In this document: positions 6,652 to 9,744 of the stretch, in pieces
Numbering within the stretch: the first letter of the stretch is position 1
Layout: each line of letters opens with the position of its first letter
From: Haloarculaceae archaeon
Lineage (GTDB): Archaea > Halobacteriota > Halobacteria > Halobacteriales > Haloarculaceae
Length of the DNA stretch: 9,744 nt
Assembly: GCA_028274885.1 (NCBI GenBank)
Contig: JAQCMX010000225.1
Location: 1 to 9,744, forward strand
Reading direction: 5' to 3'
Notes under the pieces: model-generated
Told to the model about the DNA's origin: nothing
Databases searched by the model: none
The model's input: the letters and a program-made list of their open reading frames with translations, nothing else
Position numbers and translations under genes: made by a program

Positions 6652-6897
6652 GGGTCCACCTGTACCAGCGAGCACCAAACGGTCGAGGAAGACGGCGACA
6701 CGATCACCTTCGAGCGCGGATTAGACGCGGCTGCCGAGTGTACGACTGTCCACAGCATTCGGGCCACGGGAGGTGACAGCGCCGAGTGGGTCAACTCACG
6801 CGAGACGCCCACCGGGATCAGAGAGTGGCAGGAACAGATCGGGAACACCGTTCGAGCATATGGGAATATTTTAGAGGACATCCACCCATCTCCGAGT
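6652..6897 (+). pseudogene. Coding-like frame without a start codon, possible gene remnant upstream of the AI-2E gene
   Basis: In the frame of the AI-2E gene the 82 codons after a TGA at 6649-6651 are open and read like an acidic haloarchaeal protein, for example TVEEDGDTITFERGLDAAAE followed later by ETPTGIREWQEQIGNTVRAY and GNILEDIHPS. There is no ATG, GTG or TTG in frame before the GTG at 6898. The -1 frame just upstream also looks coding (the stretch ending AAVEVEDLRVHL, about 6612-6662), so an indel near 6655-6665 could have split a small gene. I do not recognise the family. Alternatives are a gene with a non-standard start or chance. The 397-base interval 6501-6897 holds nothing else beyond the T-tracts, repeats and the AI-2E promoter. 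Confidence 0.3.
6865..6873 (+). promoter_or_regulatory. TATA-like element for the AI-2E-family gene
   Basis: AATATTTTA is centred about 28 nt upstream of the GTG at 6898. It decides the start: the transcript would begin at that GTG, and the open frame upstream would not be translated from this promoter. Confidence 0.5.
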
Positions 6898-7881
6898 GTG
6901 AGCAGGAACCGACGGCGAATTTTGGTCGCACTGACGGTTCTGACCGTCGCGTTCGCTGCCGTTGTGCTCTCCCAGGTCGTCTGGACTGTCGTTCTGGGAA
7001 TCGCAGCCGCGTACGTTTTGCTGCCCTTTCACAGGTGGCTTATGGGTCGTGGCGTGCCAGCGTACTGGAGTGCGATCGTCTCGTCGTTTTTTGTGATCGT
7101 CGTTGTTCTGGTTCTTTTTATTCCGATCGGTGTCGTCCTATTTCTCCGCCGGCAGGAAACGATCGAATTCGTCCGTGAGACCCCAGATGAGCTAGAATTC
7201 ACCATCGGTGAGTCACCCGTCACCGTCGACCTCGGTACGGTACAGGAGCAGTTCATCCCGGGTCTGAGCGACCTCGCGCCCGCTCTTCTTGCCCAGCTAT
7301 CGGTACTCGCGTCGAAGTTCGTCGTGTTTGCCTTTGTCGTGTTCGCACTGCTTTACTATCATGAACAGTTGCGACCGCTGGCATACAACGCAATCCCCTC
7401 CCGATACCACGGCGTCGTCGACGCTGTCCACTGGCGCGTTCGTGACGTGCTTTTCGGGCACTACGTACTGGCTGTGGTCGGTCTCACAGTCACCTATATC
7501 TCCGGAATCGCGGTTTTTAGTCTGCTCGGCTATTCGTTGCCGCTCGTTTTTTCGCTGGCCGCCGCGCTCCTGTGGATCCTCCCGTTTGTGAGCCCTGCAC
7601 CGCTGGTTGCCGGTCTCGGCCTCTACCACCTGCTCGTCGGTGAACCGGTGAGTGCGCTGCTGATCGGGCTGCTCGGGATTCTGTTTCTCGTTGCGATACC
7701 ACGGGTGTTCGTCGCGGAAGGTCGATACCGGTTGGATGACCCACGCCCACTCTCTTCGAGTGTCTATTTCATCGGGTTCGTCGGCGGATTTCTCACTGTC
7801 GGACTCGTGGGTATCGTCGTCGGCCCGCTTGCACTTGCTATCCTCGGCGAGTTACTGGAGTTGCTCTCTCGGGACACCTGA
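6898..7881 (+). CDS. AI-2E/PerM-family membrane protein
   Basis: An integral membrane protein of 327 residues in the AI-2E transporter family (PerM, YdiK, TqsA, UPF0118). Some members export autoinducer-2 or act as ion antiporters; the substrate here is unknown. Hydrophobic segments lie near 8-26, 28-45, 57-83, 136-155, 186-211, 213-236, 248-272 and 288-322, the usual eight-helix pattern. A soluble loop (about 84-135) separates helices 3 and 4. Helix 4 ends FALLYYHEQ, a family landmark, and the late GFLTVGLVGIVVGPLALAIL (297-316) matches the conserved GxxGxxxGP signature. The GTG start is supported by a TATA-like block 28 nt upstream and by the basic MSRNRRR that precedes the first helix. The gene stands alone; whether it shares control with the kinase downstream is not evident. 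Confidence 0.88.
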   Translation: MSRNRRRILVALTVLTVAFAAVVLSQVVWTVVLGIAAAYVLLPFHRWLMGRGVPAYWSAIVSSFFVIVVVLVLFIPIGVVLFLRRQETIEFVRETPDELEFTIGESPVTVDLGTVQEQFIPGLSDLAPALLAQLSVLASKFVVFAFVVFALLYYHEQLRPLAYNAIPSRYHGVVDAVHWRVRDVLFGHYVLAVVGLTVTYISGIAVFSLLGYSLPLVFSLAAALLWILPFVSPAPLVAGLGLYHLLVGEPVSALLIGLLGILFLVAIPRVFVAEGRYRLDDPRPLSSSVYFIGFVGGFLTVGLVGIVVGPLALAILGELLELLSRDT

Positions 7882-7972
7882 ACTCTGCTAACCGTCGCCG
7901 CTGTGCAGGACAATTGATATCTATGCCCCCTGTCCCGGATCCTCGCGCAAGTTATCAATATTTGAGTTGACG

Positions 7973-8116
7973 GTGCGCGCGACTCTCCACGTGTACATCG
8001 GCGAAAAGAACCGGTGCCCCGATCAACGTCTCGGACAGCTGATCGCGGACGGTCACACGTCTGTTTACGTCGTTTTCAGATATAATAATTTAGACGCATC
8101 GGTTATATTCCTGTGA
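7973..8116 (+). CDS. Doubtful 47-residue ORF
   Basis: GTG at 7973 (or 7991, 41 residues) opens a frame with mostly G/C-ending codons for its first 33 codons, reading in part HVYIGEKNRCPDQRLGQLIA, then ending in AT-rich codons and a TGA at 8114-8116. An AT-rich block (7953-7965) is about 30 nt upstream of the 7991 GTG. No family is recognised. It may be a tiny gene, a remnant, or chance. Confidence 0.15.
   Translation: MRATLHVYIGEKNRCPDQRLGQLIADGHTSVYVVFRYNNLDASVIFL
8077..8112 (+). promoter_or_regulatory. AT-rich promoter region upstream of the kinase locus
   Basis: TATAATAATTTAG (8081-8093) and a second TATA-like block, GGTTATATTC (8101-8110), make this the strongest promoter-like island in the interval. 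Transcription would start near 8110-8135, giving a leader of more than 200 nt for the kinase or first passing through the small ORF at 8156-8335. Confidence 0.4.
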
Positions 8117-8155
8117 GAGTTATATGTCATCACGTGAGATCCAGCATCGTTCGTA

Positions 8156-8335
8156 GTGCCCGATGGTCAAGGCTCTGTTGTCCCGATAGCCGGCACTACT
8201 CTCCGGATAGAGTACCCGGAACGAGGAGATATCGGGTGCTCTGTGGCGGGGTACAGGGTGGTCATCGTGGGACCGATTGTGGTGCGTCTGATGGCGATCG
8301 TGGTTCTGTCTGGGCTACATGTTAGAAAAATATGA
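8156..8335 (+). CDS. Candidate 59-residue single-span membrane protein before the kinase
   Basis: GTG at 8156 opens a frame ending TGA at 8333-8335, 12 bp before the kinase ATG. The product starts with a short soluble part, PDGQGSVVPIAGTTLRIEYP, and ends in a hydrophobic stretch, YRVVIVGPIVVRLMAIVVLS (about residues 34-53), plausible as one membrane helix interrupted by an arginine. No family is recognised. Third-position GC is about 59 percent, between coding and intergenic values here. An ATG at 8124 preceded by GTGAG encodes nine to ten residues (MSSREIQHRS) in another frame; a one-base insertion near 8150 would join it to this frame, so the gene could be a frameshifted copy of a slightly longer one. 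Position suggests cotranscription with the kinase. Chance remains possible. Confidence 0.3.
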   Translation: MPDGQGSVVPIAGTTLRIEYPERGDIGCSVAGYRVVIVGPIVVRLMAIVVLSGLHVRKI

Positions 8336-8347
8336 CAGCACCGACAA

Positions 8348-9439
8348 ATGAGTTATAGTAGCCACCTGTTGTCTGCGGTTGACGGGGTACGGATAGTCCT
8401 GGTTCTGGGGGTCCTGTACGTTGGATTTGCCGTGGCCTGGTCACTCCGTCTCACGACAACCGGCAGTCCACTGTGGGAGACGGCATCCCGGTATCTCCTG
8501 ATTGCGGGGCTCGGGGCGGCCCTCGTGTACGGCGGGTACCGGGTGAGACAGTCAGATCTTGACACGAAACTGCTCCCGCGTGTTACGATCTGGACACTCG
8601 GTGGGTTCTGCCTGATGCTCGGTGTCATGGTGGTGTTCATACTGACGGCTCCGACCGATATCGATCGCCCGATCTTTTCGGTCATGCTCGCCGGGGGACT
8701 CGGTAGCGTCGGCGGGTTGGGGGTCGGAATAAACAAGGCACGGACGCTGTCACGGGCACGCAGAGCAGAGCAGGTCCAGGCGGAACTCAAGGAGGCTGTA
8801 GACAGACTGGAGCGTCAAAACGAGCGCCTCGAAGCGTTCGCCAGTATCGTCTCTCATGACCTTCGAAATCCGCTCAACGTCGCTCAAGGGCGGCTGGAGT
8901 TGGCCCGTGCGGAATCTGAGAGCAGCCACCTGGCGGACGTTTCGGAGGCCCACAAGCGGATGGAACGGCTGATCGACGATCTCCTGATGCTTGCCCGCCA
9001 GGGGATCTCCGAGACGGACGCTGAACCGGTCGAGTTGGTGGAAGTCGTCGACGAGGTGAGGGAGTTCACGATAACCGGCGACGCAACGCTTATTCTCGAC
9101 ACGAACCGCACAATCCGGGCAGATCGGTCGCATCTGCGTCAGCTTCTGGAGAATCTTATCGAGAACGCCGTCGAACACGGCGGTGAGGACGTACGAATCA
9201 CCATCGCTGAACTGGACGACCGCAGCGGATTCTACGTGGCCGACGACGGGCCCGGCTTCCCTGACGACGAGCGTGAACGCGTGCTGGAAGCGGGGTACTC
9301 AACCGCGAAAGACGGCACCGGGTTCGGGCTCTTGGTCGTACAGGAAGTCGCACGGGCACACGGCTGGGAGATCGGGATAACCGAGGGCAGCGGCGGTGGT
9401 GCACGATTCGAGATCACCGGTGTCGATTGGGCCCACTGA
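8348..9439 (+). CDS. Membrane sensor histidine kinase with four N-terminal helices
   Basis: A two-component sensor kinase of 363 residues. Four hydrophobic segments (about 14-32, 47-65, 79-99, 108-128) form a membrane input domain with short loops, so it may sense within or near the membrane. A charged, probably coiled-coil linker (132-163) follows. The HisKA dimerisation domain has the H-box SHDLRNPLNVAQG (169-181) with phospho-acceptor H170. The HATPase_c domain shows the N-box LLENLIENAVEHGG (266-279), G1 DDGPGFP (299-305) and G2 GTGFGL (323-328). No PAS, GAF or receiver domain is present, and no response regulator lies in the window, so it looks like an orphan kinase, which is common in haloarchaea. 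ATG at 8348 starts just ahead of the first helix. The stop TGA (9437-9439) shares two bases with the first base pair of the hairpin repeat downstream. Confidence 0.93.
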   Translation: MSYSSHLLSAVDGVRIVLVLGVLYVGFAVAWSLRLTTTGSPLWETASRYLLIAGLGAALVYGGYRVRQSDLDTKLLPRVTIWTLGGFCLMLGVMVVFILTAPTDIDRPIFSVMLAGGLGSVGGLGVGINKARTLSRARRAEQVQAELKEAVDRLERQNERLEAFASIVSHDLRNPLNVAQGRLELARAESESSHLADVSEAHKRMERLIDDLLMLARQGISETDAEPVELVEVVDEVREFTITGDATLILDTNRTIRADRSHLRQLLENLIENAVEHGGEDVRITIAELDDRSGFYVADDGPGFPDDERERVLEAGYSTAKDGTGFGLLVVQEVARAHGWEIGITEGSGGGARFEITGVDWAH

Positions 9440-9744
9440 CATCCTCCACACGGCTAAAGCCGATGGGCTTTCGCCTCGCTACCGCTGTAAACTGTGTCAC
9501 GACACCCTCTCTCACCTGGATCCGGACACCAAGCGGTGGTGTGAGAGACCCTCCTGCCGGTGTCACTGTTCGTGGGTGATTGACCTCCTCCACGCCCTGA
9601 AGGACGTGGAATCCGACCATCGGATTTCCGCCGAGCGTGGCGTTCGAGGTTCCAACCCGCACTCAAGGGGAACCGGCAGCATACCGGCGAAACTCTCGTT
9701 TTCTCCCCTGTGTAGGGCTGTGGCCCGGTCAAACAGGCCCCATC
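9420..9744 (+). CDS. Cysteine-rich zinc-finger-like open frame, runs off right edge
   Basis: GTG at 9420, overlapping the kinase end by 20 nt, opens a frame with no stop up to base 9744. It reads MSIGPTDILHTAKADGLSPR, then YRCKLCHD, then KRWCERPSCRCHCSWV: a C-x2-C-x14-C-x4-C-x-C-x-C pattern that could bind one zinc ion. Third positions are mostly G or C through about residue 70; later residues lose coding character. The frame passes through both hairpin repeats, which encode DILHTAKADG and DLLHALKDVE, so part of the openness may come from repeat structure. It could be a small zinc-ribbon gene, a fragment carried by a mobile element, or an accident in structured non-coding DNA. I do not recognise the protein. 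Confidence 0.25.
   Translation, partial: MSIGPTDILHTAKADGLSPRYRCKLCHDTLSHLDPDTKRWCERPSCRCHCSWVIDLLHALKDVESDHRISAERGVRGSNPHSRGTGSIPAKLSFSPLCRAVARSNRPH
9438..9609 (+). repeat. Two related hairpins with a shared 12-bp lead sequence
   Basis: GACATCCTCCAC (9438-9449) and GACCTCCTCCAC (9582-9593) match at 11 of 12 positions and each runs into a hairpin. The first has stem CGGC/GCCG with loop TAAA (9451-9462), plus an alternative AAAGCC/GGCTTT pairing (9456-9471). The second has arms CCACGCCC/GGACGTGG (one mismatch) with loop TGAA (9590-9609). The copies are 144 bp apart in the same orientation. Hairpins of this form are a familiar sight at ends of haloarchaeal IS1341/TnpB-type elements. Confidence 0.65.
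9438..9744 (+). mobile_element. Probable end or remnant of an IS200/IS605 (IS1341-type) element
   Basis: Starting exactly at the kinase stop, about 300 bases are packed with secondary structure: the two lead-sequence hairpins, then AATCCGA/TCGGATT with a 3-nt loop (9610-9626), AGGGGA/TCCCCT (9666-9671 with 9704-9709) enclosing CCGG/CCGG (9673-9676 with 9684-9687), and a GC-rich tail ending in AACAGGCCCC. Subterminal hairpins of this type and a structured RNA-like end are known for IS200/IS605 elements, where the end doubles as the guide RNA of TnpB. No tnpA or tnpB gene is inside the window, so this could be the outer end of an element lying to the right, a deletion remnant or a non-autonomous copy. 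The call rests on pattern memory and structure. Confidence 0.4.

Larger units (their letters stand above)
7882..8347 (+). other. 466-bp AT-richer interval between AI-2E and kinase genes
   Basis: No recognised gene lies here. The stretch has a distinctly lower GC content than the genes, especially 7950-7966 (TATCAATATTTG) and 8077-8128, where promoter-like blocks cluster. It contains two small candidate ORFs described separately (7973-8116 and 8156-8335). An inverted repeat CCCGAT/ATCGGG (8182-8187, 8231-8236) with a 43-nt loop is too weak to call a structured RNA. No tRNA or CRISPR pattern is present. Confidence 0.6.

Noticed and set aside
5863..6678. 271-residue minus-strand frame opposite the hydrolase gene
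   Set aside because: Composition is Arg/Ser/Pro-rich, typical of antisense shadows in GC-rich haloarchaeal genes; the plus strand has an intact metal-binding family.
6612..6881. 89-residue minus-strand frame
   Set aside because: Ser/Val/Pro-rich shadow of the more protein-like plus-strand stretch 6652-6897.
8182..8236. Inverted repeat CCCGAT/ATCGGG as a possible structured RNA
   Set aside because: Only 6-bp arms with a 43-nt loop; the inner CCGG matches are common by chance in this composition.
8113..8325. 70-residue GTG frame, Cys- and Arg-rich
   Set aside because: Very basic for a haloarchaeon and in a different frame from the better candidate at 8156-8335; no motif despite six cysteines.
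9635..9665. T-arm-like GTTCGAGGTTCC string suggesting a tRNA
   Set aside because: No acceptor, D- or anticodon-arm partners can be found at tRNA spacing.
9454..9732. Minus-strand frames of 82 and 92 residues in the right-end module
   Set aside because: Basic, Gly/Arg/Ser-rich composition and driven by the hairpin sequence; no recognisable protein.
1..9744. CRISPR array or rRNA
   Set aside because: No regularly spaced direct repeats and no rRNA-like conserved stretches were seen.

Overview
The window is chromosomal DNA from a halophilic archaeon (class Halobacteria). The evidence is GC-rich, C/G-ending codon use, strongly acidic proteins (D/E far outnumber K/R in most genes), and archaea-specific genes (radB, a three-cysteine dph2). 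Many starts also lack a Shine-Dalgarno but have an AT-rich TATA-like block about 26-32 nt upstream, as expected for leaderless archaeal transcripts. I cannot fix the genus from sequence alone.

Layout, left to right. (a) 1-1220, minus strand: a two-gene unit, ribH (lumazine synthase) followed by a class I aspartate-type aminotransferase that runs off the left edge. (b) 1346-2032, plus: radB, divergent from ribH. (c) 2033-2308: a convergent interval with palindromes, a T-run terminator and a doubtful 73-residue minus-strand frame whose GTG overlaps the stop of the next gene. (d) 2309-3004, minus: a beta-class carbonic anhydrase. (e) 3141-3764, minus: a METTL5/COG2263-type N6-adenine RNA methylase. 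(f) 3975-5583, minus: dph2 followed after 1 nt by a class I SAM methyltransferase. (g) 5673-6500, plus: a UlaG-like metallo-beta-lactamase-fold hydrolase, divergent from dph2. (h) 6501-6897: gene-poor, with T-tracts and a coding-like but startless frame that may be a decayed gene. (i) 6898-7881, plus: an AI-2E/PerM-family membrane protein. (j) 7882-8347: AT-rich, with promoter-like sequence and two small candidate ORFs. (k) 8348-9439, plus: a four-TM histidine kinase with no response regulator in view. (l) 9438-9744: two related hairpins starting inside the kinase stop codon, then a strongly structured tail and a cysteine-rich open frame running off the right edge. This resembles the end or remnant of an IS200/IS605 (IS1341/TnpB) type element, but no transposase is in the window.

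Most of the window is ordinary haloarchaeal core sequence: riboflavin and amino-acid metabolism, recombination, translation-factor and rRNA modification. The accessory-looking parts are 6501-6897, 7882-8347 and above all 9438-9744. I did not find a convincing undescribed multi-gene system. The most useful leads are the right-end hairpin module with its zinc-finger-like frame, the small membrane ORF in front of the kinase, and the startless frame in front of the AI-2E gene.
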